From positions 1 through 58,301 of the forward strand of contig DAINSQ010000009.1 in assembly GCA_036741235.1 (NCBI GenBank): a DNA stretch of 58,301 bases, given 5' to 3'. Origin of the DNA: JABWBR01 sp036741235. GTDB lineage: Bacteria > Bacteroidota > Bacteroidia > Chitinophagales > Saprospiraceae. Position numbers and translations under genes: made by a program. Of the stretch, positions 27,175 through 36,300 are shown piece by piece. Numbering within the stretch: position 1 is the stretch's first letter; every line of letters starts with the position of its first letter. The notes beneath the pieces are model-generated. The model saw only the letters and a program-made list of their open reading frames with translations. It was not told the origin of the DNA and did no database searches.

Positions 27175-28584
27175 ATGCAAAACAGCAAATTAATGTCGCT
27201 GCTGCGCTCGCTTTCCGTTTCAGAGTGGCGGCGTTTCCATGAAATGACGGCTTCGCCTTATTTCAACAAACAGGAAGAACTGCAACGCCTTTGCGAATAC
27301 CTCAGGCGAGAAAGCACACGCGGCTTTCCCGAGCGTAAATTGAGCAAAACACGCATTTTTGAGGCGGCCTTTCCCGAACAGGCGTTTGACGACAAGCAAT
27401 ACCATTACTTGATAAGCGGATTGCTGAAGCTGGCGGAGACGTTTATTAGTCTACAACAATTTGAGCAAGACGGCATTATGCCCGATTACTACTTATTAGC
27501 GGCTTGTCTGGAGCGAAAACTGGAGAAATCATATCGCCATAACCGCCAGAAAGCCACGGAGAAACTCAATCATTCTGTATTGCGCAACACCCGGTATTAC
27601 TACCAGTCGTATTTACTGGCCGAATTGGAAGAGCAATTTTTCCTGTTACAAAATGTAAGGCGTTTCGACCCCCACCTGCAACAGGCAGCCGACAGTTTTG
27701 ACCGCTATTTTTTGTCGCGCAAGCTCAACCTGTTGTGCGCCATGACCGACCGGCAGCGCAGTTCGCCCGAGCCATACCAACTTGCGTTGACTGATGAAGT
27801 GAGAGCATATGCAGAACAGCAGCAGTGGAACGGGGTACCCCCTATCCTGCTTTACCGCCAATTGCTGCTGGTACTTGACGAACCGGAGCAAAAGGAGCAT
27901 TTCACCAATTTCATTGAGCTCATGCAGGCCAATGCTTCCGCTTTTTCGCCTGCAGAAATGCGCGACTTGTACTACTACGCCATCAATTTTTGCATACACC
28001 GCATTCGCCTGGGCGAGCAACATTTCGCCGAGATGCTGGTGTCGCTTTACGAGCGGGGGCTGGAGGGCGGTTTTTTGCTCGAAGACGGCAAATTATCGCC
28101 CTGGACGTTCAAAAACATGGCTGTACTTGGGCTGAGTCTGCGTCGTTTCGACTGGGTGGAAAATTTTGTAGAAACATACAGTCTACGCCTGCCCGAGGAA
28201 AGCAGAGCGGATGCCTATCATTTTAACCTGGCCGACCTGCACTACCACAAAGGCGAATACCGGCAGGCCATGGAGCACCTGTACAAGGTAGCCTATTCTG
28301 ATATCCATTATAGCATAGGCGCCAAAGCCATGTTGCTCAAAATATACTATGAAAACCAGGAAACGGAGGCTTTATTGGCCTTGTTGGCTTCGTTCAAGGC
28401 TTTTCTCAATCGCAATAAGCTGGTATCGAAAACCGTCAAAGCCCCCTATCTGCATTTTGCCGCTTTATTAAGCGAATTGCAGAAGTACGGCCATGCCAAG
28501 GCGGGTATTATCGCCGAAAAAGTGAGGTCCACCCCCACCCTGGCTAACCGCAGCTGGCTATTGGAGCAGTTGGAGAGGGGGTAG
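27175..28584 (+). CDS. Alpha-helical protein of unknown function
   Basis: A 469-residue protein without signal peptide or membrane segment. It is almost wholly alpha-helical, with helix-turn-helix spacing like TPR or other solenoid repeats (YHFNLADLHYHKGEYRQAMEHLYKVAY near 345-370 is clearly TPR-like). The N-terminus (LSVSEWRRFHEMTASPYFNKQEELQRL) looks like a distinct conserved motif. I recall similar proteins in Saprospiraceae but know no function. It is likely cytoplasmic. I start at the ATG at 27175; the upstream TTG belongs to a promoter-like box. An ATG at 27193 is also possible. Confidence 0.7.
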   Translation: MQNSKLMSLLRSLSVSEWRRFHEMTASPYFNKQEELQRLCEYLRRESTRGFPERKLSKTRIFEAAFPEQAFDDKQYHYLISGLLKLAETFISLQQFEQDGIMPDYYLLAACLERKLEKSYRHNRQKATEKLNHSVLRNTRYYYQSYLLAELEEQFFLLQNVRRFDPHLQQAADSFDRYFLSRKLNLLCAMTDRQRSSPEPYQLALTDEVRAYAEQQQWNGVPPILLYRQLLLVLDEPEQKEHFTNFIELMQANASAFSPAEMRDLYYYAINFCIHRIRLGEQHFAEMLVSLYERGLEGGFLLEDGKLSPWTFKNMAVLGLSLRRFDWVENFVETYSLRLPEESRADAYHFNLADLHYHKGEYRQAMEHLYKVAYSDIHYSIGAKAMLLKIYYENQETEALLALLASFKAFLNRNKLVSKTVKAPYLHFAALLSELQKYGHAKAGIIAEKVRSTPTLANRSWLLEQLERG

Positions 28585-28591
28585 GTTGTAG

Positions 28592-28656
28592 GTTCGTTTA
28601 TAAGTTTAATAGTTTATAGGTTTATGAATAAGTGTACTATAAACTTATAAACGAAC
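28592..28656. terminator. Long inverted repeat between convergent genes
   Basis: A perfect 17-bp inverted repeat (28592-28608 and 28640-28656, GTTCGTTTATAAGTTTA and its complement) with a 31-base centre that itself contains GTTTATAG/CTATAAAC. It lies between the stops of two convergent genes, so it may serve as a bidirectional terminator. The preceding GTAGGTTGTAGG (28581-28592) is part of a recurring repeat family. Confidence 0.65.
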
Positions 28657-28674
28657 AGAGAGATAACCGACAAC

Positions 28675-29202
28675 TCACTCCTCCGCCTTCTCAAAAGTCA
28701 GCGACACCGAGTTGATACAATATCGCAAACCGGTGGGTGGGGGGCCGTCGGGAAAAACGTGGCCCAGGTGGCCGTCACAGCGAGCGCAGCGCACCTCCGT
28801 TCGGTTCATACCATAACTGTTGTCGTCATGGCCGGTAACGTAAGCCTTGTTGATAGGCTGATAATAACTTGGCCATCCTGTACCGGAATCGAATTTATGT
28901 TCGGAATCAAAAAGCGGAAGGCCGCAGCCGGCGCAGTGATAAATGCCTTTTTCGTGATTATCCCAGTATGTGCCGGTGAATGCGCGTTCGGTGCCTGCTT
29001 CGCGCAATACGAAATAAGCTTGAGGCGACAACAAGGCTTTCCATTCTTCTTTTGTCTTTACAACAGGCTTAAGCGTATCGCCTTCCGGCAAAATAACGGG
29101 GTCGGATGATTTGGCAGTAACGGGCTGCTGAGCCCTTTGGCAGGATAACATGGCAAACATAGCCACCATTAAGCAGGTCAATTGACGGATTGATTTTATC
29201 AT
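28675..29202 (-). CDS. msrB: Peptide-methionine (R)-S-oxide reductase, lipoprotein form
   Basis: A 175-residue MsrB. The N-terminal signal ends in a lipobox (AMLSC, Cys near 21), so the enzyme should be anchored in the envelope. The MsrB core has two zinc-binding CxxC pairs (CAGC and CARC), the GTGWPS motif and the catalytic Cys162 in RYCINSVSL. It reduces methionine-R-sulfoxide in proteins, here probably those damaged outside the cytoplasm. No msrA is adjacent. The envelope location is inferred from the signal only. Confidence 0.94.
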   Translation of the reverse strand: MIKSIRQLTCLMVAMFAMLSCQRAQQPVTAKSSDPVILPEGDTLKPVVKTKEEWKALLSPQAYFVLREAGTERAFTGTYWDNHEKGIYHCAGCGLPLFDSEHKFDSGTGWPSYYQPINKAYVTGHDDNSYGMNRTEVRCARCDGHLGHVFPDGPPPTGLRYCINSVSLTFEKAEE

Positions 29203-29236
29203 ATGTTGAGTATTTTGGATTATCGGTGTAGATTCC

Positions 29237-29284
29237 AGGTTGCAGGTTTATTTGCCCCCAACCTACAACCTACAACCTACAACC
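29237..29284. repeat. CAACCTA repeat with inverted partner
   Basis: Three and a half copies of a 7-bp unit (CAACCTA, the complement of TAGGTTG) at 29259-29284, preceded by an inverted partial copy (AGGTTGCAGGTT at 29237-29248). The same unit recurs at 28581-28592 and at the right end of the window. It lies between the msrB gene and a membrane-protein gene. Confidence 0.85.
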
Positions 29285-29286
29285 AT

Positions 29287-29775
29287 TCATCCCCTTTTTC
29301 CCGGTTTTCGCTGCCGGAGCCGGGGTTGGTTCCATTCCTCGCGTTGGGCGAAGTCTACAATTTTGCGCATAAGCGACACGATGCTCAGGAAAACGAGATA
29401 ACCGATCGTCAGCACGATATAAATCCAGCGGAAAGAGCCGGCGTCGCCAATACTCAATGAAGAAAAGAGCCAGGCCAGTAATCCGGATGCAGCAGCCAGG
29501 CCTATAAAGCAATATACCGATCGACCCCAATACCACATCATATTTTTAGTGCTCAGGGAAAGAATGCTATTAAGCACGGCAAAAAGCAGCATAAAAGCGG
29601 CGGCAATCATCCAGTGGAAGCGGAGCGATACATCTATAATACCGGCGGCCCTGATCAGAGAGGCTATCACATTGAAGACCACAACAGCGGCGAAAACCAG
29701 CACTGCTTGCCTGACGGGGTCGATGGCGCGGTACAGGAACGAAAAAGAATTTTGTGAGGTATCCATGTAGTTCAT
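29287..29775 (-). CDS. Four-helix membrane protein of unknown function
   Basis: A 162-residue protein with four predicted transmembrane helices (about 24-46, 54-73, 84-106 and 115-137) and a basic C-terminal tail (RLRQRKPGKRG). There is no signal peptide and no recognised motif. Both ends should be cytoplasmic by the positive-inside rule. It is upstream of msrB on the same strand with a repeat-containing spacer of 84 bases. I do not recognise the family. Confidence 0.7.
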   Translation of the reverse strand: MNYMDTSQNSFSFLYRAIDPVRQAVLVFAAVVVFNVIASLIRAAGIIDVSLRFHWMIAAAFMLLFAVLNSILSLSTKNMMWYWGRSVYCFIGLAAASGLLAWLFSSLSIGDAGSFRWIYIVLTIGYLVFLSIVSLMRKIVDFAQREEWNQPRLRQRKPGKRG

Positions 29776-29892
29776 TAATGAAAGTGAAAGTTTCGGTAAC
29801 AGTTACAAGTTACGAATAAAAAAACATACCCCGTTCAGTACCGTTTTTTTCCCGTTCGGCAATTAATATTTTCCACTTCGGAAGCCTGCCGG

Positions 29893-29913
29893 TAAATTTG
29901 AGGCATAATTTTG
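29893..29913 (+). promoter_or_regulatory. Two TAnnTTTG boxes before the cytochrome-like operon
   Basis: TAAATTTG (29893-29900) and TAATTTTG (29906-29913) both match the Bacteroidota -7 consensus directly before the ATG at 29921. The first would give a leader of roughly 14 bases, the second an almost leaderless transcript. Confidence 0.45.
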
Positions 29914-29920
29914 AAACGCC

Positions 29921-30667
29921 ATGACATACAAAACCTGGATACCTATACTTTTGTTTTCGAGCGGCATCATTCTCAGCGGAACTTCCTGCAAACACAGTCC
30001 GCTGGCTCCGACAGACGACGTCATCATTGACGACACCACCGATTTGCCTAACGACACCACTTCTATGGGTATGCCTTGCGACCCCAACAAGGTGTATTTC
30101 GAATTGCAGATTTTGCCTTTGTTGCGCTCTAATTGCGCCAAAAGCGGCTGCCATGATGATGCTTCCCACCAGGACGGCGTAGTATTAACTTCCTTTGAAA
30201 AGGTAATGACTACGGGAGAAGTCAGACCTTTCGACTTAAACGACAGTGAAATTTACGAAGTCATCACAGAAAATGACCCCGACAAGCGCATGCCGCCGCC
30301 GCCCGACAATCCGCTAAGCGCCCAGCAAATTAACCTGATCGCCCAATGGATACAGCAAGGCGCCCAAAATCTGAGTTGCGATCCCAATGCGGGTAGTTGC
30401 AATACAGATAATATCTCGTTTGTCGCCGATGTTAAACCGGTTATCGACAACAGCTGCCGCGGTTGTCACAGCGGTTCGGCGCCGCAAGGAGGCATCGCCC
30501 TAACAGATTACAATAGTATCAAAACAGTTGCCCTGAACGGGAATCTCTACGGCGCCATGTCGCATCAACCCGGCTTTGCAGCCATGCCGTTTGGCGGCGC
30601 CAGACTGCCGCAGTGCACTATTGACAAGGTAAAAGCATGGATTGACGCCGGCGCTCCAAACAATTAG
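29921..30667 (+). CDS. Exported c-type cytochrome-like protein with two haem-motif segments
   Basis: A 248-residue protein, probably a lipoprotein (GTSCKHS near residue 22). It has two cytochrome-c-like units: the first (about 65-145) with the unusual CAKSGCH (CxxxxCH) and the second (about 165-248) with canonical CRGCH. The second unit ends MPFGGARLPQCTIDKVKAWIDAGAPNN, a typical end of this family. The protein starts an operon of small envelope proteins and is paralogous to the next gene. It should lie in the periplasm or outer membrane; whether the first site binds haem is uncertain. Confidence 0.83.
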   Translation: MTYKTWIPILLFSSGIILSGTSCKHSPLAPTDDVIIDDTTDLPNDTTSMGMPCDPNKVYFELQILPLLRSNCAKSGCHDDASHQDGVVLTSFEKVMTTGEVRPFDLNDSEIYEVITENDPDKRMPPPPDNPLSAQQINLIAQWIQQGAQNLSCDPNAGSCNTDNISFVADVKPVIDNSCRGCHSGSAPQGGIALTDYNSIKTVALNGNLYGAMSHQPGFAAMPFGGARLPQCTIDKVKAWIDAGAPNN

Positions 30668-30716
30668 GCAACTCTTTTAACACTTTTTACGTTAGACGAG
30701 AAAACACCATACAATA

Positions 30717-31082
30717 ATGAAAAAATCCTTGTTACTCCTGGGCATTGCCCTCATTGTCTTCAACGCCGGCTGCTACTATGATGTAGAAGAAGAACTTTAT
30801 CCCGATATTACTTGCGAAACCACCGCAAGGAGCTACAGCACGCACATTGCGCCTATTATATCGACCAATTGCTACGCCTGCCATAGCCAGGCAGCCAACC
30901 TGGGCAGCGTTACGCTTGAAGGTTATAATAATTTAAAAACTTACGTCGACAACGGCAAACTTTCAGGCGCTATCAATCACCAATCGGGTTTTTCAGCGAT
31001 GCCGCAGGGCCAGCCCAAACTAGGCGACTGCACGATTGCTCAGATTGAAGCCTGGATAGCCGACGGAGCGCCGAATAACTAA
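30717..31082 (+). CDS. Small haem-motif (c-type cytochrome-like) lipoprotein
   Basis: A 121-residue lipoprotein (lipobox FNAGC, Cys near 19). It has a single CYACH motif at about 51-55 and ends in QIEAWIADGAPNN, closely matching the second half of the upstream protein, so the two arose by duplication. A c-type haem is expected. It lies 49 bases after the first gene of the operon. Electron donor and acceptor are unknown. Confidence 0.85.
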   Translation: MKKSLLLLGIALIVFNAGCYYDVEEELYPDITCETTARSYSTHIAPIISTNCYACHSQAANLGSVTLEGYNNLKTYVDNGKLSGAINHQSGFSAMPQGQPKLGDCTIAQIEAWIADGAPNN

Positions 31083-31088
31083 TCTGAT

Positions 31089-31155
31089 TCACCGGTTACC
31101 GGTTACCGGTCAGGCCGTTGAACAAGGTCTGACCGGTGAAAACGGTCTGACCGGT
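31089..31155. repeat. ACCGGT / CTGACCGGT repeat cluster
   Basis: Within 67 bases are three tandem ACCGGT units, ACCGGTCAG (31105-31113) and two copies of CTGACCGGT (31129-31137 and 31147-31155). The first of these can pair with either of the others as a 9-bp stem. It sits in the operon between the small cytochrome and OB-fold genes, so it may form an mRNA hairpin that sets expression between them. Confidence 0.75.
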
Positions 31156-31170
31156 ATAAAAAACCAGACT

Positions 31171-31584
31171 ATGAAAAAGACAATCCTGATTGGCATACTG
31201 GCGCTTGGCGCCATTGGCGCCGTAACGGCTTACTTCATGTACAACAAGCCGCACAAAAACATGGAAAAAGCCGCCGCCGACCTTGCCATTGAAGCCGCGG
31301 CCTTATTCCAGGCTTTCCAAAGCGACGAACAGGCCGCCAACGCGCAATACCTCGATAAAGTGGTGCAAGTGAGCGGAGTAGTAAAAAGCGTGAGCCAGGA
31401 AGGCGGCAAAACAAGCGTCACACTGGATAGCGGCGATGAGATGGCCGGCGTCGTTTGCGAACTGGATGAACTCAGCCAGCATGCACGTACTGATTTCCCC
31501 GCTGGCGAAAAAGTAACTTTCAAAGGCATCTGTACCGGTTTCCTGTTCGATGTAGTGGTGAACCGTTGCGTTGAGGTGCAATAA
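31171..31584 (+). CDS. OB-fold (tRNA_anti-like) envelope protein
   Basis: A 137-residue protein with an N-terminal signal anchor (about 1-24). The C-terminal domain has the sequence pattern of the tRNA_anti-like OB-fold family (YLDKVVQVSGVVKSVSQ, VTLDSGDEMAGVVCELD, GEKVTFKGICTGF). Two cysteines near the end could form a disulfide. In Bacteroidota such genes commonly sit beside YceI and DUF5777 genes, as here. No biochemical role is known to me. Confidence 0.82.
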   Translation: MKKTILIGILALGAIGAVTAYFMYNKPHKNMEKAAADLAIEAAALFQAFQSDEQAANAQYLDKVVQVSGVVKSVSQEGGKTSVTLDSGDEMAGVVCELDELSQHARTDFPAGEKVTFKGICTGFLFDVVVNRCVEVQ

Positions 31585-31629
31585 TCCTGAACAACTTTTT
31601 ATTTATCATCTTTCAAACTGAATCTGACT

Positions 31630-32184
31630 ATGAAAAAAGGCATTTTGTTATCCTTGATGAGCCTTGTCCTTGCATTTACTGCTTCGGGTCAAAAATATTT
31701 TACCCGCGATGGAAAAATTTCGTTTTACTCCGATACCCCACTCGAAAAAATTGAAGCGCACAACTCCAAAGCCACCAGCGTATTGGATGCCGCTACTGGA
31801 AATATTGAATTTGCCGTATTGATCAAAGCTTTCCAGTTTGAAAAAGCCCTGATGCAGGAGCATTTTAATGAAAATTACATGGAAAGCTCCAAATTCCCGA
31901 AAGCTTCTTTTAAGGGGAAGGTTGCCAATATAAAAGATATCAACCTGAAAAAAGACGGCGAATACAATGCTACCGTCAAAGGCCAGCTTACCATCCACGG
32001 CGTCACTAAAGACGTCGAAACAACGGGCAAGTTCATCGTGACCGGAGGCAAAATTGCTGCCAAGTCTACGTTTAATATCGCCGTGGCCGATTATGATATC
32101 ACAATTCCGGCCGTTGTACGCGATAATATCGCAAAAACCGTTAAAATTACGGTGGATACCAAGCTGGAGGAATTGAAACAATAA
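31630..32184 (+). CDS. YceI family protein
   Basis: A 184-residue exported protein (signal peptide about 1-20, TASGQ). It has the YceI lipocalin-like pattern: NIEFAVLIKAFQFEKALMQEHFNENYMES, FPKASFKGKV and GQLTIHGVTKDVETTGKF. YceI proteins bind isoprenoid or other long apolar molecules in the periplasm. Its operon with cytochrome-like proteins suggests a quinone or isoprenoid-linked role, which is inference. Confidence 0.92.
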   Translation: MKKGILLSLMSLVLAFTASGQKYFTRDGKISFYSDTPLEKIEAHNSKATSVLDAATGNIEFAVLIKAFQFEKALMQEHFNENYMESSKFPKASFKGKVANIKDINLKKDGEYNATVKGQLTIHGVTKDVETTGKFIVTGGKIAAKSTFNIAVADYDITIPAVVRDNIAKTVKITVDTKLEELKQ

Positions 32185-32186
32185 AA

Positions 32187-32350
32187 CTGATTTGCTGATT
32201 TGCTGATTTGCTGATTCGACCGAAGGCTAACGAAGTGAGTCCCGATTGAAAATCGGGGGAGTCCCGTACCGACTGGAAGGAGGTCGGGATGCTGATTTGC
32301 TGATAATTAAATAATAATCATCAGCACATCAGCAAATTAGCACATCAGCA
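32187..32350. repeat. GCTGATTT repeat cluster with hairpins
   Basis: Four near-perfect CTGATTTG units (32187-32217), another GCTGATTTGCTGAT (32291-32304) and inverted copies of the same unit (ATCAGCACATCAGC types, 32318-32350) frame two hairpins: CCCGAT/ATCGGG (32241-32257) and CCGAC/GTCGG (around 32268-32286). The whole 160-base block separates yceI from the DUF5777 gene within one operon and could fold into a large RNA structure. Confidence 0.8.
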
Positions 32351-32367
32351 CATTAACCAACATTATC

Positions 32368-33255
32368 ATGAAAACCTGGACCCTACTACTACTTTTTGCC
32401 GGCTGCCTGGCGGTTACTAACTTGTCTGCGCAAGACGATCTGCTCTCGCTATTGGGCGATGAAGAAACCACGGAATACGCCACAGCAAGTTTCAAGACCA
32501 ACAGGGTAATCAACCTGCATTCGCTGGAGAGCACTGCTGCCGGCGTTTTTGATTTTAAGATCTCACACCGTTTTGGCACCTTAAACCAGGGTCTCTACGA
32601 TATCTTCGGGCTTGACCAGGCAGCGATTCGACTGGGCGGGGATTTTGGTGTGACCGATTTGCTCACGGTGGGTTTTGGCAGAAGTACGTATGAAAAAACT
32701 TATGACGGGTATGTCAAGTATAAGTTCCTGCGACAAAGCACGGGCAAGCGCAATATGCCGATTTCGGCGGCATTTCTGGCTACTGCTGCCGTGCAAACGC
32801 TCAAATGGCAAAATCCCGACCGCGATAATTATTTCTCTTCGCGATTGTACTATACCTTCCAATTGATATTGGGCAGAAAATTCAGCGACGCTTTTACGCT
32901 TCAGCTCTCCCCTACCCTGGTTCATCGCAACCTGGTAGCTACCAAAGCTGAAAAGAACGACGTGCTTGCCATGGGTGTTGCAGGTCGCATTAAGCTGACA
33001 AAACGCATTGCGCTCAACGCCGAATATATCTACGTGTTACCCGATCAGTTGGCGCCGCGTTTCAAAAACGCTTTGTCTATTGGATTTGATGTAGAAACGG
33101 GAGGCCACGTATTCCAGTTGCATTTCACCAATGCCACCGGCATGATGGAACGCGCATTTATTGCCGAAACTACCGGCGACTGGACCGACGGCGGCATTCA
33201 TTTCGGGTTTAATATTTCCCGTGTATTTACGGTAATCAGACCGAAAATTGAGTAG
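32368..33255 (+). CDS. DUF5777 beta-barrel protein
   Basis: A 295-residue exported protein (signal peptide about 1-21, NLSAQ). The start of the mature part (FKTNRVINLHSLESTAAGVFDFKISHRFG) is the DUF5777 signature. The remainder alternates as outer-membrane strands and ends in FNISRVFTVIRPKIE. It is the last gene of the cytochrome-OB-YceI operon and is probably its outer-membrane member. The family has no assigned function. Confidence 0.88.
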   Translation: MKTWTLLLLFAGCLAVTNLSAQDDLLSLLGDEETTEYATASFKTNRVINLHSLESTAAGVFDFKISHRFGTLNQGLYDIFGLDQAAIRLGGDFGVTDLLTVGFGRSTYEKTYDGYVKYKFLRQSTGKRNMPISAAFLATAAVQTLKWQNPDRDNYFSSRLYYTFQLILGRKFSDAFTLQLSPTLVHRNLVATKAEKNDVLAMGVAGRIKLTKRIALNAEYIYVLPDQLAPRFKNALSIGFDVETGGHVFQLHFTNATGMMERAFIAETTGDWTDGGIHFGFNISRVFTVIRPKIE

Positions 33256-33260
33256 CCGTC

Positions 33261-33297
33261 AACCGGCGGTCAGCAGTTCATGTGCCGACCGCCGGTT
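33261..33297. terminator. GC-rich hairpin between convergent genes
   Basis: A perfect 11-bp stem (AACCGGCGGTC at 33261-33271 and GACCGCCGGTT at 33287-33297) with a 15-base loop, between the convergent DUF5777 and giant SprB-repeat genes. Probably a bidirectional terminator; there is no T-run. Confidence 0.6.
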
Positions 33298-33312
33298 ACT
33301 GATCGCCAACTG

Positions 33313-36300
33313 CTACCGGCCAACCGCCAATTGCTTCACCACAACACCCTCACTGCTGCGTATCCTGATCAGATACATTCCCGAAACAAAGTGGTTCAAG
33401 TCGATGGGGATATGTGTAGTTCCCTGCTCAAAATACCCGAGGCGCTGCAAGTAGCTGCCCGAAGCGTTAAACACCTCAACTTCAACTTCATACGGTAATC
33501 CTCCCTGGCAGTGCAGAACGGTGAAATCCTGTGCGGGGTTGGGCATCAAAGTAAGCAAACGCTCTAATGCCAAATTAGTTACGCCGGTTACTTGATCTAC
33601 GACAATATCGGTCATTGAGAAGGTGCAGCCATTGACGTCGGTCACCAATACTTCATAGCTCCCTGCGGGTAATTGCCCAGGATCTTCCGACTCCGATACC
33701 AACTCGCCGTTGAGGAGCCACTTATACGAATACGGCGCTATTCCGCCGCTCATGGTAATGTCGATGCTGCCATTGGCGCCGCCATTTGTTTCGGGAGAAA
33801 CCTGTACTATTTCAATATCGAGTGCAGCGGGTTCTTCGATAGTGATGACATGTGTATTGACACACCCATTCGCGTCGGTTACAGATGCCGTATAGGTTCC
33901 TGCCGCCAAATTGGTTACTTGCATACCGGAAGCGCCATTGCTCCATTGAGTTTCGTATGGCGGTTCGCCGCCGGTAACGGCCAGCATTACTTGTCCATCA
34001 CTGCCTCCAAAGCAAGAAACATTGCTAATGGAAGCATTTAATTCAAACACCACCGGTACGGTAACTGTAAAAGCGCATTGAGCAGAATTGCCGGCGGCGT
34101 CTGTTGCGGCAAACACCACATTAGTTTGACCGGCCGGAAAACTACTCCCGCTTGGCAGTCCTGTGACCATTTGCAGGTTGGCGTTGCAATTATCTGCCAC
34201 CACAGGAGGGTCATAAGTAGCGAGCCCGTCGCAGTCGGTTGTAATAGAGGCGGGGCACGCTATTTGCGGCGCCAACAGGTCTTCCACCCTGATCATCGCC
34301 GTGCCGGTGCTTGTATTTCCATTTTCATCAGTTACGGTAAGCGTAACCGCGTTTAAGCCGATCATTTCGCAATTAAACTCCGTAATATCCAGATGCATAC
34401 CGGCAATGCCGCAATTATCGAAGCTTCCATTGTTAACCTGTGCCACGCTCAACACAGCCAGGCCGTTGGCATCGAGGGTCAGCACAACATCATTCACCAA
34501 TATTTCGGGTGCAAGATTATCGACAAAAGGAAGGTCGATTTGGCGGGACTGCTGGCAACCATTGGCATCTGTCACCGAAACCTGATAAACGCCTGGCGCC
34601 AGATAAACGGCAAAAGGCGTCGGCTGTCCGTTTGACCACAGGTAATCGTATGGCGGGGTTCCGCCGTTCACCTCGGCGTTAAGTATACCGTCGAGGGCGT
34701 CGACGCAATTCGGGTTAGAGACAATAGTAGTTGCCACCTCCAACACAGCGGGTTCCAGTACTTCAAAGGTCATAGATAGCGGACAATCGCGTTCATCTGT
34801 AACCGTAAGCTTGTATTCGCCGGCTGCCAGATTGCTGACAGTGGAAGTAGTAACACCGTTAGACCATTCATAAACAAAAGGAGCATATCCGTCAGTTGCC
34901 GCTACGGCTATCTGGCCGTCGGCGAGGCCTGCACAACTGATATTATCAACAGATGTATTTAGCGCAAGCGTACAATTAAATGCTTCTACTACGACATCTG
35001 CAGTTTGGCTGCAGCCATTGGCATCGGAGACTACCACGTTGTAGGCGCCGGGCGCCAGGCCATTTATGCTGCCGGTTGTTTCGCCGTTGCTCCACAAAAA
35101 CGTATAACTGCCCGTTCCTCCGCCAGGATTCACTGCAGCAATGCCGTCATTGGCGCCAAAAGCAGTTTCATGATCGACCGACAAGTTGGGTTGTAATGCG
35201 GCCGGCTGGGTGATATTGATACCCAGCACCAGCGGGCAGCCGTTGTCGTCGGTAATCGAAACCTGGTAATTGCCGGGCGCCAGGTTTTCTATTTGCGGGC
35301 CGGTGGCGTTATTAGACCAAACGATTTCGTAGGGTTCTGTGCCGCCGTCAATACTTACAGTTGCCACACCGTTGTTGGCGCCGAAGCAATCGATATTTTG
35401 GCCGGTAATGCCTGCTGAAACGGTGCAATCAAAACTGTTGACGGTGACGGCTTGGGTAGCGGTACAGCCGTTGGCGTCGGTTACTTCCACGCTGTAAATG
35501 CCGGGGGCGAGCCCCGTAATAGTAGCGGAAGTAGCGCCATTGCTCCATAAGAAAGCGTATGGCGCCGTACCGCCGGTGGGCGTACAATTGGCAGCGCCGT
35601 CCGCTGTTTCGAAGGCAGTCTGGCCGGTAGCATTCACCAGGGCTTCCAACAAAGCCGGTTCGGCGATCTGTACGGTCATATCGGCGCTACAGCCTTCCGA
35701 GTCGGTAACTTGCACCTCGTATGTACCTGCGGCTAGCCCCGTGGCAACAGGGCCTGTAACGCCGTTCGACCAAAGGAAATCGTATTGGTCCGAGCCTCCT
35801 TCGGCTGTTACCGTGGCGGCGCCGTCGGCCAGGCCGTAACATGTAGCAGCAGATTGGTCGCTTAGCGCAATAGTAATATCGCTGTTTTGCGCTACCTGCA
35901 CTTCATCGGTGGCCGAGCAGCCGTTTTCTGTATTAGTGACTTCGAGTTGGTAGATACCGGCTTCGTCGACGGTAGGAGACAGCGTATTGGCGTCTGAAAG
36001 GATATTGCCGTCAGCGGTAGTCCACAAGTAGGTATAGTTATTGCCGGAAGTAGAACCGGCCCCATTGAGGACGACTGCTGCGGCATTGCAATTGAGCAAT
36101 TGATCGGCGCCGGCATTGGCTGTGGGCGTCGCGATATCTTCATTTACTTCAACGGTTGCCGCAATTGAACAGCCGTTGGGTGCGACGGCCGTCACGGTAT
36201 ATTCACCGGTTTCACTCACTTCCGGTTGGGCGCCTGCCAGGGTATCGCCGGCGGCATTGGTCCACAACAGGCTCACTTCAGGCGTAGCGGAAGTAGCGCT

